A stretch of DNA of 64,000 bases. Source: Meghimatium bilineatum (lineage: Eukaryota; Mollusca; Gastropoda; Stylommatophora; Philomycidae). The notes beneath the pieces are model-generated. The model ran no database searches and had not been told where the DNA came from. It saw nothing but the letters and a program-made list of their open reading frames with translations. Location of the stretch: contig CM067299.1 in the NCBI GenBank assembly GCA_034231615.1, forward strand, positions 19,744,498 to 19,808,497, in the 5' to 3' direction. Shown piece after piece: positions 31,801 to 42,439 of the stretch; position 1 is the first letter of the stretch, and the number at the start of each line of letters is the position of its first letter. The translations under genes were made by a program, and so were the position numbers.

Positions 31801-32407
31801 CCAGAACTTGAGTGACAGCACATTTTCATCTGGCCGCAACTCGGAACCTGTGCAGTCTTCCAATTATGGAATAGTGCATACTTCTGAAGACAGCCATTCT
31901 CAATCCAGTGAAGCAGAATCTCATTTAAGTGACTTTAGTGATGATTCTGGTGATGACTGTATAGATGACTTTTTTCCTGGACCACAGTCACCACCTAGAG
32001 AGGAAGATGACAAAGACATTATTAAACCACTGATGATGAAAATTCAAACACAGAATGTTGATGGATGTGTTCTAGAAGAAGGGCGTGAGATTCGAGTTGG
32101 TGATATTGTTTGGGGAAAGATTCAAGGATTTCCATGGTGGCCAGGCCGTGTGTCTAATATAACAGTAACACAGCGTGACAATGATGTTGTCATTACTCAG
32201 GTAGCAAATGTAGCATGGTTTGGGTCAAATACAGTTTCACATATGCATTGTTCAGATCTGTTTCCATTTATGGAAGATTTCAAAGCTCGTTACAATAAAA
32301 AAAAGAAGGGACAATATAGATTGGCTATTAAACAAGCAACCACAGCAGCCCAAAGATTAGCTGCGGAATCACATAGAGAATTTTTGATTGAAGATTATGA
32401 ATTATAA
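25733..32407 (+). CDS. PWWP2A/PWWP2B-like PWWP-domain chromatin protein, two exons
   Basis: Exons 25733-25881 and 30199-32407 (stop TAA) join in phase 2 to 785 residues. Exon 1 encodes VRLTVIVEYSFENIIAVYLV and HNGKEYRGVLLENDTG; the joint reads DTGFFPHGVPFSG. Vertebrate PWWP2A has the equivalent YGEKIFTG-L-D, GP-GIP order at its own exon 1/2 boundary. Next comes a basic stretch with CFKCK (about 153-157), a long low-complexity Ser/Lys middle with a nuclear-type KKAKKAAKKAKERDK, and an acidic patch before the PWWP domain at about 680-770 (FPWWPG at 694-699). Vertebrate PWWP2A/B bind H2A.Z or methylated nucleosomes and recruit MTA1-HDAC; I infer a similar nuclear role. Human PWWP2A has about 755 residues. 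I cannot decide between A and B; an invertebrate single-copy ancestor is likely. Confidence 0.9.
25890..26820. other. PWWP2 intron, AT-rich, unassigned
   Basis: First 0.9 kb of the 4.3 kb intron. A C10 run lies near 26770. Nothing else recognised. Confidence 0.4.
26830..27225 (+). mobile_element. CR1/Jockey-like LINE fragment in PWWP2 intron
   Basis: Reads GYFEYLGLTINTTVDCTAKI, then MATYNCEMWAMTPPMEKKMS, FEMKCYRKVLRVSWTEK and DLNIEEEWFLKTIKK with frame shifts: the F.YLG, C..W, FEMWCYRR.LR.SWT and N..VL pattern of ORF2 C-termini. Confidence 0.7.
27240..27830 (-). other. Coding-like remnant of unknown identity
   Basis: Minus strand reads VPDETMFAHFEKIGDPTCSD, then after a frame change LLSSYILNQFSGDTADVDKY and FARPGVDKVCPKSFLRGQLG. 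Composition looks protein-like but I do not recognise the family. It could be a transposase remnant. Confidence 0.3.
28455..29787 (+). mobile_element. 1333-bp GC-rich non-autonomous retroposon with internal repeats and (AAAC)n tail
   Basis: Bounded by a perfect 12-bp duplication acatctttgttg (28443-28454 and 29788-29799). GC- and CpG-rich against AT-rich flanks. Four related internal units of about 105 bp start near 28992, 29099, 29204 and 29413, each with cccaactct, accggaa, agagaaagggttc and gta.c.gatgggc-like segments. Near the 3' end lies tgccgaaatcggatgtgcta, shared with the gaagaag SINE, then gcgaacgaaaaacaaacaaa. The longest ORF (29028-29381, 117 codons) just follows the repeats and resembles nothing I know. 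It looks like a single complete insertion, mobilised in trans. Confidence 0.82.
28992..29510 (+). repeat. About four diverged ~105-bp internal units of the retroposon
   Basis: Units begin with (c/t)ccaactct(a/c)(a/c)tgt at about 28992, 29099, 29204 and 29413. The first three are contiguous; an extra 110 bp separates the fourth. They diverge by roughly 15-35 percent by eye. Confidence 0.75.
30199..32407 (+). CDS. PWWP2-like exon 2 (long terminal exon with PWWP domain)
   Basis: Acceptor tatattttcag ends at 30198. The frame is open from 30199, so the first ATG (30236) is internal: FFPHGVPFSGRP precedes it and belongs to the conserved block. The domain core RVGDIVWGKIQGFPWWPGRV is intact, with WFGSNTVS and FKARYNKKKKGQYRLAIKQA following, as in vertebrate PWWP2 proteins (RFNKKRKGLYRKAI). 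Stop at 32405-32407. Confidence 0.93.
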
Positions 32408-32461
32408 ATGAAAACAATTTTAGCAATGATTTAAAATAATCTTTCAGAACAAAATTAATTG

Positions 32462-32625
32462 TATAGACTGCCAAATTCAGATGCTGCCGGGCCATTGTTA
32501 CAAATAAAATGGCGATACAGCACGTTACCATTCTCAGGACTATATCCTGCTAAAAATGTAGTAGAAACATTATTCTTCTATAAGAGAGATCCACCAGGAG
32601 TTAGAGAATGAATGCAGAAAATAAT
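32462..32625 (+). mobile_element. Short-variant gaagaag SINE in PWWP2 3' UTR
   Basis: Contains gctgccgggccattgttaca, aatggcgatacagcacgtta, aggactatatcctgctaaaa and gagagatccaccaggagtta, matching 12334-12493. It lies 55 bp after the stop codon, in sense orientation. Confidence 0.82.
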
Positions 32626-32629
32626 AATT

Positions 32630-33885
32630 CATAATGATAATACAGAGTTCACAAGTGAAGACGTTCTTAATTTAGCCTTGAATACATTTGATAGTACTTC
32701 CAGCGTAGAGACAGTTGTAAGTTATTTTTACAAAATCAACACAACACTTCAATGTTGTGAAACAAGTTTTAATTAAAAATGTTAAATTAACAAACATTAA
32801 AATTAAATTCACACTAGACCCTGAGATAAAGTTACATTTAAATATATATAAGATACATTGTCTTTCATACTCTCTGTCAAAAATGGTAATCATACATTTA
32901 TTTCTTAGGGTAATCTTTTCACCTAAAGGCATATTTCTTGTTTGGGTATCCAAGGTTATATATTTAAAATGATTTTACTGTACATCAGTAATGATGAAGG
33001 TCATGTCCTTCAACTATAGAAAAAGCAGAATAACAGTTGTATTAACGTTATTGATTATTTTGCACAGATCTTCTTGTTCCCTTTGCCTTTCATATACTTT
33101 TTGAAGCCAGCATGTAAGGTTGCTACCTTGTTCAGATAAATTGTTGCTCATCCCTTATTGCTGCACTTTTGAGACTATGATATTAATTCAGATTTGAAAT
33201 GCTTCCTTTTGTACTTTTTGTATCATGTGCTTCCTGTGTCAGAAGAGGGTATATACTGTGTTGTTATGTACTAAATTTATAGTTTCATGCTCATTTTGTT
33301 CATAAACAAAACTTCTAAATTTATACATGCTGTTAATTTCCTTATCCTTGCTTGTTGTACATTATTCAAGTGTAAAAGTTTTTTTTAAATGTTTGTGTTT
33401 GAATCATTGTTCTGTGAATTGAATACATAAAATTTCTGTATGATCTAGGTCTATGATATTAGTTATGAGTCTTTATTCGATGATGATTCAAATTGTAGTT
33501 TAATATTGTTCCAGGTAATAAATATAACACTTTGCTAAGTTCGACAATAATCAAATTTCTAACTAATTGAAACTAATATAATACCACACCCAGCATTGTA
33601 ATAAATACAATTTAGCTCCTGAAATAACTCTGGATGTTTAAAGTTCATTCAGAAAATGCAAACTTTTATTATAACAGATTGAAAATTTCAAAACTTTAAG
33701 TCAAAGATTGATTTTATACATAGGCCTATCTTTCAAGATAACACTGTTGGATGTAAAAAAAACTGTGGGAACATCCTTGGTAATGGAAGATAAGTAGGCT
33801 CATGATTTCTGGTCAGATTAATATTAAGAAGAGTGTAAAGTCCTTGTTAACACTAAGTTAACACTAAAGAGGATAAATTAAAAAT
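32630..33885. other. Probable PWWP2 3' UTR and beyond
   Basis: AT-rich, no coding seen. Candidate AATAAA polyadenylation signals near 33517 and 33600; which is used cannot be told. Confidence 0.4.
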
Positions 33886-33889
33886 TCTT

Positions 33890-34085
33890 CATACTAACGG
33901 GGATTTAACCAGTCCATTACAAAGGTAAAAAAACAACCACCTGGCGACTAGAGTAAACAAGCTTTTCTGTACTTGACTAACCTTTGGAAATGCAGTTAGT
34001 TAAGTACAGAAAAATTCTGATTACTCTAGTTGCCAGGTGATTCAGCGCCATTAGAACAGACTGGTTCAATTCCTGTTAGTCTCAA
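33890..34085. mobile_element. Fold-back MITE, compact copy
   Basis: An almost pure hairpin: left arm catactaacgggg...ctgtacttgactaac, right arm its imperfect reverse complement gttagttaagtacag...cctgttagtctcaa, with a loop of about 13 bases (ctttggaaatgca). Arms of about 90 bp match those of 8485-9300. No clear target duplication remains. Confidence 0.82.
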
Positions 34086-34150
34086 GAATTGTTAACACCA
34101 TTGAGACTAAGGGGAATATGGTGTTGAAACAGTATTTTTCTGTGAGTGGC

Positions 34151-34436
34151 GAAGTGAATGATTTGCTGTCTGCTTACACAAGTATAGACAGAAGTGAATA
34201 ATTTGCTGTCTGCTTACACAAGTATAGACAGAAGTGAATGATTTGCTGTCTGCTTACACAAGTATAGACAGAAGTGAATGATTTGCTGTCTGCTTACACA
34301 AGTATAGACAGAAGTGAATGATTTGCTGTCTGCTTACACAAGTATAGACAGAAGTGAATAATTTGCTGTCTGCTTACACAAGTATAGACAGAAGTGAATG
34401 ATTTGCTGTCTGCTTACACAAGTATAGACAGAAGTG
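34151..34436. repeat. 40-bp minisatellite, seven copies
   Basis: Unit gaagtgaatgatttgctgtc then tgcttacacaagtatagaca. Copies nearly identical, with g/a variation at one site. Confidence 0.95.
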
Positions 34437-34439
34437 CTA

Positions 34440-35080
34440 GTGTGTTGTACAAGTCATGGCAGAGCTTACTGTCATAAATAATTTGATGCTAGCAAAGCTA
34501 ATACTAGACAGATAATGTAAATATCTAGTGAAATGTATACATTCACTAAAGTAGGAGAAAATAAGGAAAATGTAACCCAAAATCAAGCTCATCTGAACAG
34601 AGGTGATCTCTTGCTGCATTTAAAGTAAGTGCTAGCATTCTGTTAACTAACATAACTAACACACCAAAATAGCTTCATCATTAGTCAAATCATTCAAACA
34701 TGTCTCCCATAAGTAAGTAACATGTCTCCCATAACTTAGTAACATGGACCTAGATCATGTGGAAACAATTTTTTCCTAAATTTTTCTCTACTATCATATA
34801 CCACAAGGCCTAGCAGTTAGTGGGATACTCTTAAGTCTCAACTCTCGCAAACTAGCTCTGAGTTTGAGCACAGAGGAAGTTAAGTGGTTTAAATATTATT
34901 GTCAAGGTTATTGAAGTTGTGCCTAAAAGTTCAATAGTAGTTGAAATAACAATTACCAATACAGGATATGCTTTAATTATGAGAATAGTTTGAAATTGTT
35001 TACCTCTGATGTGATAGTTTCAATAGTATGTAAAATTAATACACAACCTGTATATTATCTAAAATCTGAGAGTATTCTTT
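34440..35080. other. Unassigned
   Basis: No ORF or repeat recognised. A weak tRNA-like head (tagcagttagtggg ... gagtttgagc) occurs near 34810-34875, too decayed to call. Confidence 0.35.
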
Positions 35081-35084
35081 CTCA

Positions 35085-36020
35085 TGAAGTGTCATTATTT
35101 TTCAACTTAGTCACCATCCCAGTCTACACAAAAATATCAACATCAGACTAATGGTTGCATTCTGTTGAGGAAGAAATCTGAAGTCTTTCCCACAATCAGG
35201 TATGCATATCTTCTTGAACCTCATCATCAGAAGTATAACTGTATCCCTTGAGGTCTTCCTTCAAATTAGTGGAGGTGGGGGAGGAGAAGGCACATGGTGC
35301 CTGATTGGTACAGTAAAACTCATGTAAATGAGCATTGTATGTTGAAGAATTGCGTATTAGACAGTACAAACACACAGCAATCTTTTGAGGAGTTTCTGAA
35401 AAGTTATCACACAGTGAATCATGCTAACAGTAATGCCTTTCTTCAAAAATTCTGTATTTTCTATATATCCTACACCTTTAGAGTCCCAAAAGATAGTAAT
35501 TATCACTTTTCTAACCTAAGCTATAATTGTTTTGGGGTCAATGAGCTATTATGCCTATACTCCATAGATTGGCGCTTTTTTTCTGGATCCTAATTATGGC
35601 ACTCATAATTCATCACCAATAACAATTCAATCAATCAATGCATCACCTTGTGTTAGAAATTCATGATGCCTGCTGTCAGCACTGTTTCATTTTGAGTGTC
35701 AACATGCATGGGACTCATCTCACACACACTTTCTTATACCAAAACATTTCATATATAATGTGATGGACTCATTCAGTCAAAATCCCAAGAATTGTAGTGG
35801 TATATTTCTGCTTAGCACTGCAGTTGACACAATCAGCTCATTTACATAAGCTTTATGCTGTATATCCATGGTTGTGATCGGTTGTTCACTATGTGCATTG
35901 TCATGTAGGTTTGTTGTGGCTGGATTGCCACCTTTTATAATCCATGCCCACCTGACAGTAATGACATCTACACAGATGTTACTGACATCTACATAGATGT
36001 CATCATATACTGCAGTCATT
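35085..36020 (-). mobile_element. mariner-family DNA transposon remnant
   Basis: Minus strand reads NLHDNAHSEQPITTMDIQHK then YVNELI (the SGRP..T helix-turn-helix region), KVCVRWVPCMLTLKMK, a decayed DE core, HDNA, and LKEDLKGYSYTSDDEVQEDM followed by HTWLWERLQ near the C-terminus. Order and spacing fit a mariner transposase of about 345 residues. It carries many stops and frame changes, so it is long dead. TIRs not located. Confidence 0.7.
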
Positions 36021-36179
36021 CTTCAATTGCATGTTGATTGACATACAACCTTCCACTGTCATAAATTCAACCACACTACATTAGTGTTACTGTTTCTCCA
36101 TGTACACATTTTACTGTCTGCTGTGTGCATAATCACATTCCTTGTAAATACCATTGCACAGCACTAAAACCATTAGGCA

Positions 36180-36631
36180 GTCATTTTTACAGACTCCGTG
36201 GAAGTTGTGGTAGCACGTAACCAGAACCCATATGAAAATCAAGATATCCTCTACATAGCAAAAGCAGTGTTCAGTCTTAACTCTTTATATTCAATCAGAG
36301 TGTCCCTGCAATGGATCTCTGAACATAACCATCTAGCAGGAAATGAAACAGTAGACAGACTTGCAAAAAGAGGAACCTCAAAACAACAAAAACAAAAACC
36401 TATTGCAGTAGGGAAACAGTGAAGTAGATTCTCAGTAACAATACAAGGGGAATCTGGCTGAACAAATTCTCAGCTCAAATTGGCTGACTGGTCAAAGTGT
36501 ATGTAATAAAATGACACAACCAACAACGACAACATAAATAAACTCTTTGCAGGAGATACCAGTCCAATATCTATCAGTTTCAAACAGGACGTGCAAGAAT
36601 TAATAGCCATTTAAACCATATCATCTCCCAG

Positions 36632-36666
<35 letters not shown>

Positions 36667-36960
36667 ACTGCTATCATCCCAATAAAACAGTCATACAGCT
36701 CCTTATTGACTGCCCTTCCCTCTCAACTGTCAGGAAAAAACTTTTACAGACAGCCTTAACAGTCACTAACTCACTGTATGGATTGCTAAATACTTCAGAA
36801 GACCTGCATATTTCTTTTAAGAATGGCATTGAGCTTCCAAGAGTATAACTACTCAGCAGCAATTGGATATTGACAGAAACAACAATGCCATCACATGTAC
36901 CGAAAGTTACTTGATTAAATATAATTATCACATAGGCTTCATTGACACTTTTGTTATTAT
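36180..36960 (+). mobile_element. RNase-H LINE 3' fragment (third family)
   Basis: Reads NPYENQDILYIAKAVFSLNS, SLQWISEHNHLAGNETVDRL, then a finger region TVIQLLIDCPSLSTVRKKLL after a (TA)n run at 36640-36662. Same family as 60155-61905. RNase H landmarks: NE.VDRLA with preceding W(I)xxH. Confidence 0.75.
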
Positions 36961-36964
36961 TGAC

Positions 36965-37492
36965 ATCTAGGCAAAACATCTAGAATTGTCCCCATATTAA
37001 TGTTTATCATATACCAACTTTAGTATTTGTGTGATTTCATTATTTTTAAGAGTCCTAAAGTATCATAACAATTCTTGTAATTATCATAAACCATAGCCAA
37101 CTTACTTATGGCTCTTTGACTTGAATGTTTCCGCTAAATAGAGCTCATCCAGATATTCAACTATTTCAATTAAACGGGTTGCAAGCTTGTGTCTTATTTA
37201 TTGTCCGTTGAAATTGTGCAAGGTTGTAAGATGCTTCCTTATAGACTGCTGTTACATATGTTTTTCTTCTATTTCTATAACACCTCAAGTGTTTCAAGTC
37301 ATTTTTCTGCATTCACAATTTTCATATGTATTTGTATGCATTGTTGACCATTCTGTACATTTTACACTTCATGTGTTTATCTCATCTGCATCTGTAAATT
37401 ATGTATTTATCTTTATTGATTCATCTAATGTTTTGCTAATATTTTATATATTTTTTGTATCATGCCATATTTTAAAACATGGATTATACTTT

Positions 37493-37525
<33 letters not shown>

Positions 37526-37530
37526 CTATT
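36965..37530. other. Unassigned, with (TA)n at about 37490-37516
   Basis: T-rich, no recognisable coding on either strand. Confidence 0.35.
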
Positions 37531-37532
37531 TC

Positions 37533-37590
37533 ATGGTTGGTTGCTGATGCAACTGCCCATGGGCTTATGCCTTTTGACCTAGGTTACTGT
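37533..37590 (-). mobile_element. (AACC)-tail retroposon, 3' stub
   Basis: Matches the 3' end of 11211-11809: ggttggttgctgatgcaact, catgggcttatgccttttga. Only about 58 bp remain. Confidence 0.7.
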
Positions 37591-37722
37591 TTCATAGAAT
37601 TAAATCTGATTAAATAGTAAAGAAATAGCTATGGGAGCTTCACATGTACACGGGTATCATAACAGATACCAACATATATTACAGTGCATAGGCTGATCCG
37701 CGTGTAAGCAGAGTATAGTACT

Positions 37723-38210
37723 TGTTCTTCATTCTCTGTGTCCATTCTCAAATTCTTGCAGATTAGCAGGAGACATTTCAGAGAATGGAATATGTTTTAT
37801 CATGGTTTACAGCTTAGCTGCAATATCTTATTTTTCACCTTGGCATTTTGATTTCATCATAGCTTGTGGGTGGAGAGCATGGCTGTCTGCTTAGAATGTC
37901 GTTCTCAGACTCTTGAGGTCTCCCGGGTTCAATCCATGATTGGGACAGGATTTTTCTTTCGGAGGTACAATCAAAATCCTTTCTTTACATATTGCAGCAT
38001 CTGCTATGGCAAAGCAGCCTTTATTTCCACAGCCTATAGAAAGCTTCCTTCACAGGAAAAAATGCAGTAACGAAAGTTGTTTCTGTGTCACTGTGATTCT
38101 TTTTGGGATGGGATGGCCAAGTTCACCCCAAAATTTCCTTATTCACCCCATAAAACATGCATAGCAGCTAACATTGTTGCTATTTTGTGCTTCCCTTTCC
38201 ACTTGGCATT
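37723..38210 (-). mobile_element. gaagaag SINE, split by a tRNA-derived SINE
   Basis: Left part 37723-37865 (cattctcaaattcttgcaga, tatcatggtttacagc, catagctt) and right part 38085-38210 (gtgtcactgtgattc, gggatgggatggcca, acatgcatagcagc, ttgttgctatttt) are adjacent in the intact SINE. The 219 bp between them are a different element. Confidence 0.72.
37866..38084 (+). mobile_element. tRNA-like SINE inserted in the SINE at 37723-38210
   Basis: Starts gtgggtggagagcatggctg and has a B box cccgggttcaatccatgatt at about 37922. Body unlike the other tRNA SINEs here. No clear target duplication. Confidence 0.6.
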
Positions 38211-38334
38211 GCATTTTACAGCCATATTGAGTAAAACATTATTATGAATTTTACAAAAATCTCTGAATAAAAAAACAACCTATCAGAGAGAATGTCATAG
38301 AAACACAAACCTAGAAACATTGGTAGCATATCAT

Positions 38335-38690
38335 ATTTAGGGTGTATCCATCAACCCAGCATTTTTCAGCTGTAGAGATTTTTTGGCAGTATTTCAACAT
38401 TATCTCGTGACATATTCTTTCCAGAATTTTGTCTTTGTAATTGATGTCCTGAACCCGACCCTATCCTGTGCCAATCTGCTTGCCTCCTCCAATGATATTG
38501 TAATACTTTGATATCATCTGTCCATCTCTTTCTAGGTCTACCTCTTCTTTTACTTCCCGTAATTCTACCCTCTAATATGCATCTTGTATGCCATTGTTAC
38601 TTTTTATATGTCCAAAATGGCAGTATTTACATTCAGTAATTTGGCATGCTTTCTAAATGATCTGGATGCAACTCTGTGACGGATATTTAA
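38335..38690 (-). mobile_element. LINE 3' end
   Basis: Minus strand reads HFGHIKSNNGIQDAYXRVEL-like sequence, then EVKEEVDLERDGQMISKYYN, where homologues have GKRRGRPRKRWTDDIK. C-terminal ORF2 remnant. Confidence 0.6.
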
Positions 38691-38695
38691 CCCAG

Positions 38696-39085
38696 TCCAG
38701 CGAAGTTTCATTATAGCAGATACGTTTATAACAAAATTTCCTATATAACAAAGTTATTCAAAATCTCTGATTATTTTTATTCTTTATTGTTGTAATTGTA
38801 TATAGTTGTTTTTATCATTTTGATCCCCAGCAATTATGAGTGATTAGCTCTTATTCTCTATGTGCAATGTGGGGTGGTTTCTCCACAGATTTTTTTCATA
38901 CCCAGAAGACTAACTCTCAGCGGTGTGCATCAACTCTCAGCAGTGTGCACCAAAGTTCAGCAGTATTCAGTGCTTTGAGAAGAATACTCCTACTCAGAGG
39001 GGTAAAATTGTATATAGAGAATTGCTGTTATTACATAAATATTTTGTCAGCCCTGACTAATTTGTTATAAGGTGACACTACAGTA
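38696..39085. mobile_element. pogo-like MITE, copy 2, with internal insertion
   Basis: Contains ttataacaaaatttcctata, ataacaaagttattcaaaat, attgctgttattacataaat and atttgttataaggtgacact, in the order of 56422-56595, with about 200 extra bp in the middle and decayed termini. Confidence 0.6.
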
Positions 39086-39119
39086 CCTTAGCTGCCAGAG
39101 ACATGCTCTGTACCTCTGT

Positions 39120-40385
39120 ACCAGATGCTCACATGAAATAATACACACAACAAAACACAGATATAATCATACAAGTAATACACAGGACATAATCGATGTT
39201 TCGACCAAAAGGCCTTTATCAAGATAAGCACATAACATCAAAAGATGACAGGTAGAAATGATCACACTACACAAATATGTACGGGCAAAATGTGGATGCG
39301 AGGTACAGAAGAATAGGAAGAGGAAGTACATAAAACATAAATATAGGTGGAAATGAAATGAACAAAAAGATTATGTAAATTTTGGAACAAAATGAATAAA
39401 GGCATCGAACACAATGATCAAGAATTAGACAAAACAGTGGTCAGAATTGAGTCCAAATGGCTTGAGGGTACCCAACTAAAAAAATAAGACGATTTTCTAG
39501 AGTGTACCTAGATCTACCATTGGTGGTGCAGGATCTGATGGCAGTGACCTGAATATCAAGAACACCATGGTGGCCATCACTGTTGAAGTGTGTGGCAACT
39601 AGAGTAGGTGTTTTGTGCTTGATGGCATGAAGATGGTTACAGAGACGGCCACAAAATCTTAAGCAGGTTTTCCCATACACTGCTTGCACTGCAGCGTTTA
39701 CATATGATCACGTAAATAACATTACAGGATTCACATGTAAAGGCCTCATTGATGGAGAAAGTGGCCTTGGAAAATTAAATGGAGCGCATCTGAACCACAT
39801 AAGGACATGTGTAGCAACATCCGCGTCAGCAACAAAAAGTACCGAAATGGTTGGGAACAGAAGTTCTAAGGTGGCTGTGGTCCAAGACGTCCTTCAGATT
39901 TTTGTCGTGCCTATAGGCAACCAGAGGCAAGTCCTGGAAAGTGGCATGGGTGTTAGGATCAGACTGGAGAAGGGAATAATGTTTAAGCAGAATGCGTCGG
40001 ACAGGGGAGTTATGGGGATTAAAGGCCAAACAAGTTTAACTCTATCAGAGGAGTAGGAAGAACCCTGGGAATTAGTCTCGGTATCAAGGTGAGAACTGGC
40101 GTACATGGAGCCAAGCCAATGAAAGGATGCTGTCAATCATCTCAGAGGATTTGTTGAGAAAGTCATCATCATCACTACATAAGCGATGAAGGCGCTGGGA
40201 CTATGGCACAGAGGTGCGACAAGCCGGAGGATGAGAAGAAGTGCAGAGCAGAAAGCCCTGTGCATCAGTAGGTTTATAGTAGGTGGATATGCTGGAGTAA
40301 GGGAGATTAATAGTGACAATGATGTCAAGGAGGTTGACAGAGGAAATGGAGATGTTAGATGTGAATTTAATTGAATTCACATCTA
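39120..40385 (-). mobile_element. Penelope-like element fossil (RT C-terminus, GIY-YIG domain, 3' UTR)
   Basis: Minus strand carries the late RT region (VNLLDIIVT, YKPTDAQGFLL, SSHPPACRTS), the linker (FNPHNSPVRRILLKHYSLLQ, LPLVAYRHDKNLKDVLDHSH), then GIY-YIG-like YGKTCLRFCGRLCNHLHAIK and a cgatgtttcgaccaaaaggc motif in the trailing sequence. It is broken in several places and looks moderately old. It abuts another LINE at 40386. Confidence 0.82.
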
Positions 40386-40386
40386 A
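40355..40386. repeat. Perfect 13-bp palindrome at an element junction
   Basis: Arms ttagatgtgaatt and aattcacatctaa, spacer taattg. It lies where the Penelope-like fragment meets the LINE on its left flank in minus reading. Confidence 0.9.
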
Positions 40387-41345
40387 TTCTTTCTCCATAC
40401 TCGATTATAAGCCTGTTGGAAGTCAAAGAAGACGGCTACAGTGTGTCTGTTTTCTTGGAATCCATCATGGATTGTGTCCGTCTTCTGTGCAACTGTCTTT
40501 TCTAAAGCCTACCTGTTCATAGCAGACTATGTTTCTCAAGGAACCAGTAATGTAGCAAAATATCACACAATAACCATTCTTTCTGCCAATTTCCCAAGAC
40601 ATGATGTTAGGGATATGCGGCAGTAGCTTTTGGGTTCATCTGGAAGTTTGTTACTTTTCAGGATGGGAAATATGTGAGCCTTTCTCCAGTTTTTAGACAG
40701 TTTTCTATTTCTCCAAGTCATATCTATTAGTTTATGGCTACAGTACTTCTTTCCCTAATGTGCCCATTTTTGTTAACATTTCATTATAAATTTTCTCTAG
40801 ACCAGGAGGCTTTCTAGGCTTTAACTTCTTCAACCCTTATTGGAGTTCCTGCATATTGAAGTTATCTTGAAATATAGATTAACTAGTAGTTTGGACCTTT
40901 TTTTGCTGCTTCAGTAGGTACAAATGCTTGTTGCCAGCCTTGGACAGCTTCCCTACTCTGTTCACACTGACAAAAGAAAGCGATTAAAGTGTTCTGCCTT
41001 TTTCCGGTCTTCTGTAATTGTTCTGCTTCCATCCATCACAGGTTTATCATTTGTTCTTCTTTTCTGAGACAAATTGTTGATCGGAGTCCAAGCCTTTTTA
41101 CCTTTTTTAACTTAGATCTAAATTAGTGCATGTTTTTGCCAATTTATCATATTTGGTCTTCTTCACTATCACTTTAGCACATGTTTTGTTGTAAAGAATT
41201 TTTGCTTCTTGTGATGCCATAATCTCAAGGGCTTCTTTTGCTTGTTTTCCTTTCAAGAATACCAGCTTGCATTTCTTTATTGTAAAATGGTTTATAGGAT
41301 CTTCTACTGCCTCTTGGGAAGCTTTGTGATGTAGCATTGAAGATA
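40386..41345 (-). mobile_element. Jockey/CR1-like LINE, RT N-terminal half
   Basis: Minus strand reads KKLKPRKPPGLEKIYNEML, KGSHISHPEK-like PI.K..K, VGFRKDSCTED, TAYNRVW-like end, with an upstream helical segment 41337-41107 (FLKGKQAKEALEIMASQEAK). Truncated at the palindromic junction. Confidence 0.72.
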
Positions 41346-41404
41346 GCTTGTTTCTACATCATTGCTGTTGATATTGCAAAAGCAGGAAATCAGATGGTTC
41401 AGTA

Positions 41405-41686
41405 CAATAATCTTACCAAATCATGTGACAACAGTCCAATTTTTAAATTTCATATGTTATTGCACAGAGCTTCTGTGACTCAGAGATTTAAAAAGTTGTA
41501 ACTAAGGATATTGATATTGACCATCCACCCCCCACTCAGTGTGTAGTGTGCATATCGAGTGATCGTGAACTCTCATTGCGTAACGCATATAACATTGGAT
41601 ACGTTGGTATATGAGTCTTTATTGAAATTTTACTCCATTGAATTATTTTAGTTTTTTGTTCCATAGAAACCTGGTCACTGATCCCG
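41405..41686 (+). mobile_element. CAGGGATCAGTGACC MITE, copy 2
   Basis: 282 bp between TA dinucleotides. Right end ggtcactgatcccg is clear; the left end caataatcttacc is decayed. Interior aaaaagttgtaactaaggat and catatcgagtgatcg match the other copies. Confidence 0.75.
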
Positions 41687-41689
41687 TAG

Positions 41690-42050
41690 AGTACCCAGAT
41701 GTTTCTTGGAATAGTTTCCAATCTGCCTTGCTAAAATTCCAGCATGTTTTCTGTTTGAAAAAATGTTCTTATAGTTTATAATTAATTATCAGTTGGTATT
41801 CATCACTTTCACATCATTATGAGTAAAATTGATTCATAAATTCAAATATTTTGCTGGCTTATTTTTGGGGCAATTTTATATCGTAAATAGTGTCCTGGTT
41901 CTTATATTTCTAAAATTTGTCATTCTAGTCAGGAGCGAATCTATGCCGGTAATATGCTCAAGTTTAGGGTACTAAAAAGCAGTACACAAGGACACTATGA
42001 CCGAAATTAATTTAGTTTATGTAAAGTTGATTCTTGTTTAATGGCAATAA
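41690..42050. other. Unassigned
   Basis: AT-rich; nothing recognised. Confidence 0.35.
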
Positions 42051-42054
42051 ATTG

Positions 42055-42300
42055 ACATTATTGCACTCTGGGCAGACATATTAGTGCTTAGTCTCCCCTG
42101 GGAGGTGATGAAGGGTATGGTTCCTGTGGCTCGCTGGTTGAATGTACTTCTTAATCTGACACTCATGTGTCCAGTTCTACTAGTTCCACATGTAATACCA
42201 AATTCCACAAATCTCAGCTCCACCATTTCATCAATCTTGGTGTATGCATCCATCAGGCACTCACTCATGAAGTAGTTTCAGCACATCCCTCGATTCCATT
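42055..42300 (-). mobile_element. I-group LINE 3' end
   Basis: Minus strand reads LRFVEFGITCGTSRTGHMSV then RLRSTFNQRATGTIPFITS and a final MSAQSA (degenerate W.C..C), the post-RNase H end of the family at 2702-4871. Confidence 0.6.
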
Positions 42301-42439
42301 GTCAACTCCTCATGTATTGGTGCCTATATGCAAGCATGTCTGCTCTTTATTACAGTGAACATCCACATGTAGATCCATGTGATACTTGGGTTTTGGATAT
42401 AGCTAGCTATAGATGCCATACACTCATATTGACACCTGC

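Noticed and set aside
30236-32407. PWWP ORF starting at the first ATG of the long exon
   Set aside because: The frame is open back to a splice acceptor at 30198 and continues in phase with the exon at 25733-25881, so this ATG is internal.
35294-35593. 99-codon plus-strand ORF as a gene
   Set aside because: It lies opposite the mariner transposase remnant and has no recognisable motif.
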